The notes beneath the pieces are model-generated. The model did not search any database, had not been told where the DNA came from, and saw only the letters and a list, made by a program, of their open reading frames with translations. Below, piece after piece: positions 1-12,335 of a stretch of 64,000 bases of DNA. Position numbers and translations under genes: made by a program. How positions within the stretch are numbered: position 1 is the stretch's first letter; each line of letters opens with the position of its first letter. This DNA is from Halichondria panicea (Eukaryota > Porifera > Demospongiae > Suberitida > Halichondriidae): NCBI RefSeq assembly GCF_963675165.1, contig NC_087385.1, positions 2,294,501 through 2,358,500 of the forward strand, given 5' to 3'.

Positions 1-294
1 TGACTTCACTTACAGAATTGACACACCAATATTCATTACTTTCGCTATGCTGATGATGACGTTTATACAAAGTTAATGTGCAGTGTAACCTCTTTTTTGT
101 CATAGCAAACATGGTGGCCTTTGTTGAGAAGTTGTTTTGTCCACTAACGGACCTGTAACATTGGTATGCCTGGCCTATATAATTGTATTGCAGTTGACCT
201 CTCTTCAGGGATGGCTGTTAAGAAGGGTTCCACTGTTTAACAGTTGTCCCAATGTTACATGCACACATACATGTACATGTACGTACGTGTAAGT

Positions 295-319
295 ACACAC
301 ACACACACACACACACACT
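295..319. repeat. (AC)n microsatellite
   Basis: A run of about twelve AC dinucleotides directly upstream of the first recognisable TOP1 exon, inside an intron. The bases before it hold no exon I could support. Confidence 0.85.
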
Positions 320-330
320 GATACTCACAG

Positions 331-3300
331 CCCAAGAAACCTAAACCAACTCCTCCGTCCAAGACCAAATTAACCATTCCTAAATCTGCACCTGCTAGGG
401 GCAGAAAGACAAAAGCTCCCCCCAAAGGAGCGGCTAAAGCGGCATCAGGGGCCTCTGCTGTTGTAAGTGTTTATCTACAATATCTCCTTGTTGTCTGGTT
501 GTCTGGCTGTTATTCAATACTTGTTTCAATACAGATAAGTGTCGAATGTGTGTATTTCTCACCATTTAAATACATAATGTATAATTATTGGTTATTAGTC
601 GCCAGTGAAAGGAGGTCGTAAAAAGAAGGAGGAGGAGCGTGAGGTGTGGAAGTGGTGGGAGGAGAAGCCCCACCCAGAGGGAGTCAAGTGGCTCTCGCTA
701 GAACATAAGGTACACTGCAACTAGCAAATCGCCATTTTTGTGTGGTAGAATTTGAACTGCTGTACATACATGTATTCGTAGTACAGAAGTACATGATAAT
801 ATCTTTACACAACGTGCTTGCTATTAGACAGGATAGAAAGCCACACGTTTTGGTATGAAACTTTTGGTTTTTACACCCACCCATACAGGGCCCGTACTTT
901 GCACCCGCCTACGAGCCGCTGCCCAAAGATATCAAGTTTCGTTATGACGGTAAGGTGATGTCCCTCTCCACTAATGCAGAGGAGGCTGCCGGGTTCTTTG
1001 CCAAGATGCTCGACCACGAGTACACCACCAGAGATGTGTTCTGTAAGAACTTCTTCCAGGACTGGAGAAAGGTATATACAGTGTCGAGAATGGTTACATG
1101 TGTGTAATTGCTAGCACTGTGTTCGGCAGCCTGGAACCAATCTACATGCATGTTTCATGCAACAGTGGCTGTGTAATGTACTGTACATGTACGTAGCTAT
1201 ACTTTGTTACTTTCAGTTACTAATCCATGACATGAGGGTTCATATCACATCCCTCAATTGATGCCCTCACCACACACCCTTCTAGGAGATGACTGCCGAG
1301 GAAGCTTCAACCATATCAAAGTTTTCCAAGTGTGACTTCAAGGAGATCCATGCCTACTACAAGGAGAGGTCCGAAGAGAGAAAGGCAATGTCAAAGGACC
1401 AGAAAGCAGCTCTCAAGGCTGAGAATGAGGCGATTGTGGCTGAGTATGGATGGTGCATGATCGATGGGCATAAGGAGAAGATTGGCAACTTCAAAATAGA
1501 GCCTCCAGGTCTCTTTCGAGGCAGGGGAGACCATCCCAAGCAAGGCAAGATCAAGGTGAGCAGTAATAACTATGGTCAGGCCTGCTATGGTAGATGTTGG
1601 ATTGATTGAGTGCTCTGTAACAGGTGCTCATTAATTTTTACGAGAAATTTTATGGGAAAATATCTATTAATTGTGAGCATGCGTGAACAGTCAGTAGCAG
1701 GCCTTCTCAAGAGGGAGGCCTGTGAAGGAGGCTACGTGTATACCAACTGTCTTGCCTGTTCTATACGGTTATTTGGATATGACGCCTCGTACTGTATTTT
1801 TTGTTTTGTCAATAAAATGTGAATGCAGCAATGCATTTGTCTTCTCTCTGTACAGAAAAGAATCGAGGCTGAGGATGTTATCATCAATATTGGCCAGTGA
1901 GTTATTGCAACTGTGATGAGGCTTGACACAGCAGGATTTTGTTTTGAATAGGACAGTTAGTTTTAGAGGCTTCTTGGCACAGCAGGAACTTAGACATTCA
2001 GAGCAAGTACGTGTTAGGTGCCTATACTTCTGTTGTACACATCATTATTTCCCCCTACGTATCAACATGTACCACTCTCCCCTGCCCTTGCACAGAGATG
2101 CAGTGGCACCTGACCCTCCTCCCGGACACAGGTGGGGCAAGGTACAGCATGACAGCAAGGTCACGTGGTTAGCCTCATGGACTGAAAACATTCAGGCCTC
2201 CATCAAGTACGTCATGCTCAACCCTACCTCAAGGTTAAAGGTTAGTCAAGAATTTTGCTGTTAATTGGATATTACTTATGCGTACATTTTGTATGCCATA
2301 AAAAACTACATGTACATTTATTTTTTATCAGTTGAAAGTTCGTACTCTCCTTACATATCCCGTAAGCTTTATTGGGCTCGCATACCAAGAATTAACAGTA
2401 CAACGTCATAATTACTATTATACGCAATGGAACCTTTATGTAGGCGTCCTAATATGGAGTTGTGACTTGGTTGAGTTGTCCTGATTTCAACATTTACAAT
2501 GTAGAGGCCGGGTCGCTGCACACCTACATGTACACTGCATGTAGCTATCTTTAATGCCCACTTCCCAATACAAACACTTACAGGGTGAGAAGGACTGGGC
2601 CAAATACGAAGTGGCACGTCGTCTAAAGACTAAAGTGGATGTGATTAGGAGAAACTATGAGTCTGACTTCAAGTCTAAAGAAATGAAATCCAGACAGAGG
2701 TATACTTAGTCATACAGAAGTACTTATTGTTCTACATAATTATGCCTCGAGGCGTAGCCGCACGAGGGATACGGTAAAGCTGACTGTGTGTGTGTCTGTC
2801 TGTCTGTCTGTGTGTGTGTGTGTGTATTCCAGCTATAACTGCTCAACGGTTGCAATGTAACGAAAACTAACAGCTTCTATAGGCTTCTAGCCACGTTCTC
2901 TTGGATTTTGATTCGTGGATTAGCAAACTAAAGCTTCTTTCTCGAGTTATGGCTAGTTTGACTCACATTGAAGGCTGTTGCAGTCTCTTCAGAATCTTTC
3001 ATAGCATCATCTGTCCGCACAAACTTTCTATTCAACATATGAGTTAGCCTTGCACTAAAGCGCTAGCTTTTTGTTAGCTACAATACTCAGAAAATATCTG
3101 TTAAAACAGCTAGCTAGCAGTAGCCATTTGTGAAATTGATCTCTTTGGACACACCCTTTAATTTTCCTGTGGATGTAATGCGCATGCGCGCTCATTCCCC
3201 ACGTGTGAGAAAATAATATCCCAAGATCCTCCTGGCAGAATCATCTTTGTCTTGAGGGCCTGGTATATAAGCCACAAAACAACAATATAGATAAAAATAT

Positions 3301-6300
3301 GCATGTACACAGGTCTTTTCTTCTTAGATATTATATACACTGAACTACAGATCCTGGAAGAATCAATTTTCTTCTTTCTTAAGATCCTGGTAAGCCACAT
3401 AATACAACAATAGATGCATGTAAATAAGTCTTTTCTTCTCAGTGACTTATATAGATAAACTAACTTTAATACTAATATAACACTCTAATACTTTTAAGCG
3501 AAAGCAAAAACATGGCGAGAGGCATTAGCACAGCGCCAGCTTGAACACTAGTTATGTACATGTAGCTGAAACATCATTAGTGTCGTGAGTGTACATTATA
3601 ATACCGTATACAGTTTACTTAGTTCAACAAACTTTGCTTGCCATCTTGTTGTCTCTTTAAACAATTGTTCTAAATTGTTTACTTTGTTATGTTACATGTA
3701 CACACTTATTGCTTTGATTGCTGTGTCTAATATAAGAGCTAGTTCACTTCGTCTGTTTGTACGTACAGGGCTGTTGCGATGTACTTCATCGACAAGCTGG
3801 CCCTGAGAGCGGGGAATGAGAAGGACAGCGATGAGTCTGCTGACACTGTCGGCTGCTGCTCTCTCAGAGTGGAGCACCTCAGTGAGTGCATCCATTAGGG
3901 TGGCCGGTGTATGCGTGTTATCCACTGTACACAAAGTGGTCATGAGTTGGCTATTAAATAGGGTGTCACACGGTGTTTTAGTAGATGACTTTAACGATGC
4001 ATGAGTGTCAATAACTATATAGAGTCTAGAACATCCAATTCTTAATAAGAGGTGTCTGTGAAAGCTATTAGGGCATGCTCAATTTACAATGACGAGCCAA
4101 ATTTTACTTGCTGACCAAGAATCTACCTAACATGTGTCATGATGCTACCTCCTTACAAATAGAAACCATCTTAAACTGGTACCCCCTTCCCTCACAGCGC
4201 TCCATGATGAGTTGGATGGGAAAGATAGGATGGTGGTGTTTGATTTCCTGGGCAAGGACTCGATACGCTACCTCAACTCAGTGCAGGTGGATAAGGCGGT
4301 GTTCAAGAACTTGGGTCTCTTCATGAAAGACAAGGATCCAGGGGACGACCTCTTTGATAGGCTTAATGTGAGTGGGTTTGCATGTGATGCCGATGAATAG
4401 TTGCTTGTGATTCTCCCAGAACTTTCGTACCAACTCTGCACTATAATCCTTCACAAGTTATGCACATCGTTTGAATGCACATTGAATGACAGTGTTGATG
4501 TTCATGCATGCACTTTATGAACTTTGAGCCAAATGTCCAAATCAGTAACTCTATTAATCTAGTACTACATTCTGTATCTGTATAGCACAGAAGTACATGT
4601 ATCTCCATCAGCCTAAGGCTTAGTCGTTAGTTGCTTGACTATTTTACTATTCTCTCGGCCCAGACGGGAGTGTTGAACCAGCACCTATCCTCACTGATGG
4701 ATGGACTCACAGCCAAGGTGTTCAGGACCTACAACGCCTCTAACACCCTGCAGGAGCAGCTCATAGAACTTACACAAGGTACATAATACTGAAATATTAG
4801 GGTGTTTGATCGTTTTTGAGAGTACGTACCTGTGACAAGTATTAGGGTGTTCGATCGTTTTTAAGAGTACGTACCTGTGACATGTTGTCAGGGTTTTATT
4901 TAGTGGGGCGAGGGTATCCCCACTCCCACATTTTTTTGACATCATCACAATATTTTTATCGATAAGTGTAAGGGTAATTGTATTTGCTAAATTTATGTGT
5001 AGCTTGTTGATGTTCTCATTATTGTACAGCTAGAGATGTGCTTCCCTCCAAGATCCTCTCCTATAACAGAGCCAACAGGGCAGTGGCCATCCTCTGCAAC
5101 CATCAGGTACAGTATAATTATGTACATCACTTCCTCTACTTGTACAAGTGTTGCGAGACTGGTGATTCTCTGGCCTTTAATCTGACAAGTATTTTGTCGG
5201 TTTCAACCAAAGTTGTTTCTTACCATCTACATGTACATCTAGCGTGCTCCCCCAAAGATGTTTGACAAGCAAATGAGCAACCTTCAGGAAAAGATCGCAG
5301 CTAAAGAAGATTCCATCACTGAGACAAAGTCTGAGATTAAGTCTCTCAAAAAAGAAGTCAAGGCCACCAAAGACTCAAAGGCCACCAAGTAAGATTAATA
5401 TGTGCCCGGAAACCTTGTGATTGTGGCCATCCTTGGGTCGTACCAATAATCACTGTATTAAACTAATCCAACCTGGAACAAGCTTTGGCACTTATTACTA
5501 GTACCTAACTGAAGGCTCTTGATCGACCTGCTGTCTAAAAAGACTTGGTCTTACTGCACACGTATGATTGAGCCACAATAATTTTAGTGCTTCCCGATAC
5601 ATGTACTACTGTATTACTAGCTGGTGAAAAACGTTTGCAAATGAGCCAAAGGAGCAGAAAATGTAACCTTTGCGATCTAACTATTGTGTTCTGGCAAGGA
5701 TCGTGTAGTACTAATTTAGGTTTTGTGATTTTTTTGAGAATTGAGCAACCCTTGAAAAGTCCGCATGTGTTTGATGCTTGCAAAACATTCTAGTAACTAA
5801 TACGGTAGCTTGTGTACTAGTGAAATCATTCGAGATTTACAGTGTGTGGTGTTATGTTTGCAGGAAATTAGAGGCAAAGAAGAAGCAGTTGGTTCGTCTC
5901 GAGGAGCAGCTACAAAAACTGGAAGTCCAGGCCACTGACAAGGTATGATCTACTCTGTTATGGTTTTATGTACACATTATTTGACATTAGTATGTGCTAT
6001 GGTTGGTCTTAAGTCATTTTTCTGCCTTTAGGTATGGTACAATGTTAGTTATTAGTTTGAGTTGAAATTAGCCTTAGCAAATCATTCTATGAGTATACGT
6101 ATGTACATGTACATGTACATGTAGCAATAGTAGCATCATATGAAGGATAATGTTATTAAGTACGCAACATCATGCACACACTCACACAGCAAGAGAATAA
6201 AGAGATTGCCTTGAGTACATCCAAGCTCAACTACCTCGACCCCCGTATCTCTGTGGCTTGGTGCAAGAAATACGCCGTCCCACTCGAGAAAGTCTACAAC

Positions 6301-6363
6301 AAGTCACAGAGGGACAAGTTTGCCTGGGCCATTGACATGGCTGGTGAGGACTTTGAGTTTTGA
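331..6363 (+). CDS. TOP1: DNA topoisomerase I (type IB), 3' part, 14 exons
   Basis: Nuclear type IB topoisomerase that relaxes supercoils ahead of replication and transcription through a 3'-phosphotyrosyl intermediate. Exons: 331-462, 599-709, 889-1071, 1286-1555, 1856-1896, 2096-2240, 2584-2699, 3769-3881, 4198-4367, 4664-4778, 5030-5106, 5243-5388, 5864-5942, 6190-6363. All junctions are GT-AG and the phases chain, giving 623 codons. The order is a Lys/Pro-rich linker, the core ([17 protein letters not shown]), [33 protein letters not shown], a charged coiled-coil linker, then the C-terminal domain with the catalytic tyrosine in [10 protein letters not shown]. The residues matching human Arg488, Lys532, Arg590, His632 and Tyr723 are all present. 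The protein ends in DFEF, like the human DYEF end. The charged N-terminal domain and start codon lie left of the window. Identity is near certain. Confidence 0.98.
2741..3525 (+). repeat. Dispersed repeat family 1, copy in a TOP1 intron
   Basis: Begins with a short palindrome (TATGCCTCGAGGCGTAGCC then CGAGGGATACGG), runs through a TG/TCTG microsatellite, and continues with a body shared with copies at 13979, 21288, 35634 and 42135. Shared landmarks are TTCTATAGGCTTCTAG, TCTCGAGTTATG and AACGCTAGCT or a close variant. No coding capacity seen. The copy looks enlarged by an internal insertion near 3150-3480. Confidence 0.7.
4796..4882. repeat. Tandem duplication of a 45-bp unit
   Basis: Two nearly identical copies of a unit starting ATTAGGGTGTT, at 4796 and 4841, in the intron after the TOP1 exon ending at 4778. 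Confidence 0.85.
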
Positions 6364-6739
6364 TCTATTCTTCTACACAGTCTAATTATTAGGAGATATT
6401 TTCAATTGACTTTTTGCTACTTCTATCATTCACACTATATATGTATAATATTATAGGAGAACAATGTATTTTAATTTCCTTTACGTGCACATCATTGTCA
6501 AACGCCATGCAGCAATGTTACTATACCACCAGTCATTACATTTCTGTTTCCAGATTTTTATAGACCTAAAAATCCGCGCTTTAATTTGTACCCGTTTCTG
6601 CTAATAATAATTTTATATATACATTGCATGTACTTATTTATTTATAATATAAAATTATATACTAGCTGTTGAACCTCAATCGACTTTCATGCATGTATTG
6701 TACTAGCTCCATGCATGAAAGTATATATTAATTGGTAAT

Positions 6740-6757
6740 AATAAAGCAAATTTTATT
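6740..6757. promoter_or_regulatory. Back-to-back polyadenylation signals for TOP1 and ATMIN
   Basis: An AATAAA on the + strand at 6740-6745 lies about 380 bp after the TOP1 stop. A TTTATT at 6752-6757 reads as AATAAA on the - strand, about 50 bp past the ATMIN stop. The two genes converge, and the 443 bp between them (6364-6806) are AT-rich with no other gene visible. Use of these signals is inferred from position. Confidence 0.5.
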
Positions 6758-6806
6758 TAAAGATTGGAGATATATAAATTCCGATGATAAATAATTTGAT
6801 AATGAA

Positions 6807-9800
6807 TTAAGTCTGAGTGCCAAAGTTAGTCATGAACTGGTAGCCCAGCAGCGTTTGTGTTGCAGACTCACTCAGGATGGAGGTCTGTGTGAAAGAATCC
6901 GTCCCAGCACCTGTCTGTGTACTGAAATCCGACAACTCAGGAATGTTGGCGAGATCAACTAGACTTGATTGGTCGATAGTTTGTGTGCCAAAGTCTTGTC
7001 CATATCCAGACAGCAATTGTGATATTTCGTCCAATTCTGCACTGGTTTGTACTCCATATTCTGAAGTTGAAACATTTGTTGAAGTGGAGATGTCTCTGGT
7101 ATGGGAATGTGACTCAGAAAAATCAAAACTGCCGAAATCTGGTCCACCAGCAAAATCATGAGTTACGAAGCAGCTTGTGTAGTCATGTGATTGAGCTGAG
7201 AAGTCACCAGATGTATATTCACATGCAACATTAAAGTCGTGCGATTCAAGATCAATTTGAGGTAGTTCAGTTTGTGTAGCCAGATCGACGAGTGTGGCAA
7301 ATTCCTCAAGGTTTGTCTGTGTAGCCAACTCTACAGTGTCTCCAGTACACACACTAGATGATATAGTACTAGTGCCAGTGTCCACTCTGGACATAGGGTC
7401 AGCCCAGCTTTGAGGTAGTGTGTTAGTGCTTGCATCAATAAGTTGCTCAAACGAAGAGTAGGTGATGGGGTACTCGAGCATTGCTGTGTTTGTGCTTGCG
7501 TCCAGGGCTTGATACATGGGACTTAGTGAATCTAAACCAAATGGCTGTGTACTTGGGTCAACGAATGAACTTGTGCTGGTACATGTACTAGCATCTTCGG
7601 AGGTTAGGGTTAGGTTTGGAGAAATAGGCCCAATGAGTTGTGTACTTGCATCGATTTGTTTTGTGAAGTCTGTAGTCTGTGAGGCTGTGGCAATGGGGGT
7701 GGGCTCGGGGTCGGTCTGAGTGGATGTACTCTGATTGGACATTTCAGGCACTTGGTTCACAATAATCGGGTAGAGGATAATTCCATTCATGTGGCTGTTA
7801 GCATTGGAGCTCTTTTTGCTGCCCCTACGAGTGTGTGCAGAGTGGAAACAAGAAAACGTATTATTGTGTTTTTATGAAGTGCAGTCTATATACACTACCA
7901 GTATAATGATATTGTCATGAAGTTCTAAGGGTCACCACTATCTATTGGTACATCGCAAGCAATACTAGAGTGTGTACTACAAAACTAGTACACACACGTA
8001 AGTCAAGGCCGGAATCTGAAGACTAAACAATATAAACCGTAGACAGGCTAAGCAACAAAGCTACAGGGACAATTAATAACAGTTGGTTCGCACTGAGCAC
8101 ACATGTAGGGAATTGCTAAAGAAACGTTCCGACTCCATAATAACTATAATTATTATGTTATAGTTAAACTACGGCCTCAAGTAGTCTATTTGATTTACAC
8201 GCTCGGAGTAATCTGATAAACCAACTCGGCTTTGCCTTAGTACAACCATAGTACAAGTAATTATACTGCTCTTAAGAGAATCCCTATCACCTGTTACTAC
8301 CAGCCCTTGGTTTGGACCCTAGTGGCAGTTGGTGGCTCTTCCTCTTGGCATGCTGGTAGAGAGCATTCTTGCTACGAAACGTCTCCTTACATGTGACACA
8401 CTGCATCCGAGTCCCACACTCCGCCTGATGACGATTGCACACGTCCTTTAAGCCAAAGCTCCGTCCACACCGCTCACAACTGTACTCTTTCGTCCCGTGC
8501 ACTGAGTGGTAATGCTGGAGAAGAGAGAGGAAAGACTTAGTGACTGACGATAAACAGGTACACCAAGTACAGTAGAACCTCGATTATCCGGACACTTTGG
8601 TTCCAGAAGCAGGCCGGATAAGTGAATATGCCGGATAATCGAATAGATAAACCACGCCTTGATCCACCCACTTTATTGATAAACAGCAGTGCCACATGGT
8701 TGTCTGCGCATGCGCAGAAGATAAGCAGGCATGTCTCCATGGTAACAGCTGCAACGCGCATGCGCGTTTGAGGGACACGCCCATTTTCTGATCTGATAAC
8801 AAGAAAACTGCCAAGCCGGATAATCGAGGTTCCGGATAATCGAGGGCCGGATAATCGAGGTTCTACTGTAATCTGAATCTACCTGAAAATCAATCCGGTA
8901 ACAGATTGATAGGCATGCAGACTCATTCGGGCATGAACGAGTCTGAGATATGTAACGTTTTCTAAAGTACAGGGGGATTTCCCAAACGAAATTAGTAGAC
9001 ATGCAGACGCCAAAACAAGTGTGAAGTTACAGGAATCTCCATGCGGATATTTTATCTAAAAACATTTGCTAGTGGCCTCTGTTTCATCATCCTCCAGCTT
9101 TTAGTCGGTTTAAGCAGTTGTATGACAAATCAAAGCATCAGTAGGGTTCACTTAAGAAAAGGGGGTTTAATATTAGACTATGACTCATTGTAAAATCCGT
9201 CGCCACTGTTCGTTTATTGCCTAGTGAACTCCTGCTTTTTAAGCTGCATTCATTTCTGTTGTTACACGTGATTGTTCGATGCTTACCATTGATCTCCATG
9301 TCATACAGTAAGTGTGTGAACGTTTAATGTATCGTATAGCGGGTTATTTTCGAGGCACTAAATGTTCACAGATTGCCCAAACAAAACATTTTCGAGAATA
9401 GCCGGTTCAAATGACTACACTCCTACAGTAATGCCGATTTTCGAGGCACTAACTTTTTGTGTTTCTGGGTCAATCCTCGAAAACCCTTACTGCGGCCTTA
9501 CATGTACCTCGAGGAACAGGGCACGCAGATGTACAGGCGTGGCCTACTATCCTACATATGTGAAGTCATCTACTGACTGCTCAACTCTCTGGACACCCAA
9601 CCTCTAATACGACAGAGTCCAAAAGGCACGTGACACCAGCTTAGACCCGGTGTCGGAGGATTCAGGGACCCCGATCACTGGTTCCTAGGACTCAGTGACC
9701 CCCAGACACTGAGTCCTAGGATCCAGTGACCCCTTTAGGATTTATTGACCCCCCCCCCAAAGAACACGTACAGAAAGAGAGTACTAAGGCTTAAGCTATT

Positions 9801-10884
9801 ATATAATTATAAAGTATGTGCAGCGACAGTCAGACTAATATCAGCAGCTCAGACATCACTTAGCATATTGCAGACAAACTGGATTTCAAAGGCCATTGTC
9901 AATCTAACAAAAGATTAACATTGGAGCCCTGGAACTACTTTGTTGTTGACAATAGTGTCTGAGCTGCTGCTATTAGCCTGACTGTCACTGCATGCACACT
10001 TATAGCTTAGCGTCTTTGTACATGTATAAATAATACTTTGGAATATGTCACAGCAACACCAGATCCTCGACAATCGATCTCAGCTGGTAACACTTCCTGA
10101 CTCTTCCACTTTAAGTGCTCATGCAATAAATGTTGCAACACGCTGGTCCACGTCTATGTTTATATGGTAACCTGTTTGTGCAGGCTTGCCATCAACATTT
10201 CCTTGTCAAAGTTACAATATTTTATTTAATAATGTCCTTCGTGTTGAAAATCCATGTTATTGGGGAGGGGGGGGTAACAGGAGATAGACATTGGAGACCT
10301 GGAACTTGTTTATTGTTGAAGTATTGTAGTGTCTCAGCAGCTGCTATTAGCTTAGTATCTTTCCACACGTGTTATTAGGGAGGGGGTCACTGAATCTTAG
10401 AACCCAGTGTCCTGGGTCACTGAATCCTAAGACTCAGTGTCCGGGGGGGTACGGGTCACTGTAACAGGGGGTCACTGAATCCTCCGATACGGGTACTGCC
10501 CAAATGTTAATAATATCCACGCATCGGATATGGCGCGCACTAGTTCTTGCATACTCTTGCGATCAGAGTTTAAATAAAGCAGTGCATATATAAAGTGTCC
10601 AGCAACACCTTCCAGTACATCTTGGTACTTAACCCAAAGACAATTTCACTCACTTGCTTTAGCTGACTAAGTCTTGGGAATGGCTGACTGTTCCCCTGTG
10701 CTCTGTGACAACCCTCCACTGGACAGTAGTGCTCACTTGACTGTCCCACTTTGACTGGCAGTTTACAACCGTCATGACGTCTGAGTATGTGCATTGTGAG
10801 CTGAGAGGAGCCCCGAAACTCCTGGCAGCATGTATCCACAGGACACACACATTTATTTTCTATTGCTAGCTCAGGGAACTCCAT
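6807..10884 (-). CDS. ATMIN: ATMIN/ASCIZ-like zinc-finger transcription factor with TQT array
   Basis: Three exons, read 10884-10654, 8514-8291, 7824-6807, chain in phase to 490 aa. Exon 1 has a C2H2 finger (CPVDTC with HILRRH) and the start of a second (YCPVEGC ending SQLKQ); exon 2 completes it with HYHSVHG and adds CERCGRSFG and CVTCKETF fingers. This order matches the four fingers of human ATMIN. Exon 3 is a Ser/Thr-rich tail with eight exact TQT tripeptides plus variants (SQT, VQT, TNT, TQL, TQP); the protein ends with FGTQT and the stop. In vertebrates ATMIN activates the gene for dynein light chain DYNLL1 and is fed back on by DYNLL1 binding to its TQT motifs; the same role is inferred here. 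The start at 10884 is the first in-frame ATG before finger 1. It is shorter than the human protein (about 820 aa). Confidence 0.88.
8570..8868. mobile_element. Pogo/Tigger-like MITE in ATMIN intron 2 region
   Basis: A 299-bp element beginning CAGTAGAACCTCGATTATCC, with the inverted copy at its right end, flanked by TA on both sides (8568-8569 and 8869-8870). TA target duplications and CAG...CTG ends fit the Tc1/mariner superfamily, pogo/Tigger type. No transposase. It lies just upstream of ATMIN exon 2. Confidence 0.8.
9331..9500. repeat. Degenerate copy of the CGTATAGCGG MITE family
   Basis: Starts CGTATAGCGGGTTATTTTCG and contains two further TTTTCGAGGCACTAA blocks, as in the family copies at 33079 and 26787. 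The right end is decayed. Inside ATMIN intron 1. Confidence 0.5.
9646..10493. mobile_element. Non-autonomous DNA element with subterminal GTCACTGAATCC repeats
   Basis: About 850 bp with inverted ends (TCGGAGGATTCAG near 9653; its complement near 10475). Next to each end are several copies of a short repeat resembling GGGTCACTGAATCCTAGG, in opposite orientation at the two ends. The interior has its own inverted pair (CAGTCAGACTAATA near 9829 with a reverse complement near 9970). No coding capacity seen. It fills much of ATMIN intron 1. Terminal plus subterminal repeats suggest a hAT-like or related element, but no clear target duplication was found. Confidence 0.6.
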
Positions 10885-11047
10885 ACTTTGATGAACTCGA
10901 GCATAATTATTGTATAACTTTGTCTTGCTGTTCTCTTGGGCAGTGCAAAGGTCAGATTAGACATCAAGATTACTATTGTGCTGACATCAGCAAACTTAGG
11001 AAGCCAATCAAGCTCCACTTTTTGCTAGACAAGTGGCAGAGAGCTAC
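10885..11047. promoter_or_regulatory. Bidirectional promoter, ATMIN / unknown TQT gene
   Basis: Only 163 bp separate the ATMIN start codon (- strand) from the start codon of the + strand gene at 11048, so both promoters and 5' UTRs must lie in or near this segment. No TATA box is evident. This is inference from spacing. Confidence 0.55.
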
Positions 11048-12335
11048 ATGAGCTACTTTCAGCAGGTAAGTGTACAGGACCTGTAGGCAAGGATTTTAGA
11101 GGATTAAGATGTAGTCTTCCTATTGAGTTTCTCATTCCGCTGCAGAAAGAGTTGTGCTTAAATTCTGGTGAAAAGGGGGTGGGGCTGGTGAGCTAGTTCC
11201 TACTATTAATTAACACTTTGTCATTCTCCTATAGAAAATGCATCAGCCTGCAGCGAATGAGAAGCAGGACCTTTCTGTGCTCCTCAGTAGCAGCAAGCTC
11301 TCAACTAGATGGCAAGAAAGTAGTGTTGGTGTGGAGCAAAGGAAGTCTTTTTGTGGTTGGAAACTAATCCGACCAGCTGCTGCTTACGTTGTAACACAAA
11401 CACCATCCGTTACAAGAAGAAAGAAGATCTTACTACCTGATGCTGATTCGCATCCAAGCAGACATGTTAAGTTTGACTCTACATCCACAGGTAGATCTAG
11501 CAAGCTGGCTGATTACCCTTACATGAGCAACATGACTGGACATTTAAACGAAGATTATTCCTATGTGTATAGAGAAGGTTTAAGCTCTGATGTTAGTGGA
11601 AATAGTGTGTATCCTTTCTATAAACATTTTCCAACGCAGACAAGATCAACGATAGAACTTGAGCCGGTTGTACAATATAGATGTCCTGATCCATCGACTC
11701 AAATTGATATATCAAGGATTGTATCGATGCAACTTAAACCCGAGGTTCTAGTTGAGCAACTCTTAATTGAAAACAGGCTACGAACAATGAGTATGGCTGC
11801 CTTGCCTACTCTTAATCTTGAAGGAGTTGGAGTAAGCTCAGATAAATCTTCACAGAAGAGCGACAGTGCACCTTTGTTAAGAAAATCGTCCTACCAAAAC
11901 GTGAAGAAAAAAAGACGCAAGCCTTATGCACAATTAGAGTGGTGTAGCTTGAATGCAGGCTCAGATAACTCACCTCAATTGGGTCGACTACGTGAGGATC
12001 AATTGAAGCACATACAAACACAACAACCCACAGAAGATTTTCCATTCAATAACTTCAGCTATTCTCATCAAAGTAGTTTGAACTTCAGACACAGTCTAAA
12101 TCCTTCAGTAGACACTAAGGCCGAACATTATTCTCAAACAAAAGGAACTGGCAAACTACCTGAGCGGAAATCAAGTGCTCAGCAATCAGTTCATGTTGTG
12201 GAGCCTATACTGGATAGAACATTGCCTGTGCATACTGATAGGCAAAAATATCAGCGAGATTTGTTTGAAACAAAGTCACCGAATACATTGACTTCATTGC
12301 TGAAACTGTGGAAAAATACACCAGTTAGGTACTAG
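11048..12335 (+). CDS. Unrecognised 371-aa protein with two TQT motifs
   Basis: Two exons: 11048-11065 (MSYFQQ, then GTAAGT) and 11235-12335 (acceptor CTATAG), in phase; the second exon is one long open frame. The protein is hydrophilic, Ser/Gln/Lys-rich, with no signal peptide or membrane segment. Visible features: a tryptophan-containing stretch (TRWQESS, then CGWKLIRPAAAY) running into VVTQTPSVTRRKK, a second FPTQTRST, a hydrophobic patch (LKPEVLVEQLLIENRL), a basic cluster VKKKRRKPYAQLEW, and the C-terminus LTSLLKLWKNTPVRY. I do not recognise the family. TQT is the DYNLL-binding core and the head-to-head neighbour is ATMIN, so a link to dynein light chain is possible. In vertebrates an uncharacterised gene (C16orf46) sits beside ATMIN; whether this is its counterpart is untested. 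Confidence 0.75.

Noticed and set aside
6877..7719. Three + strand frames of 67-94 codons
   Set aside because: All are antisense to the TQT exon of ATMIN and arise from its repetitive Ser/Thr codons.
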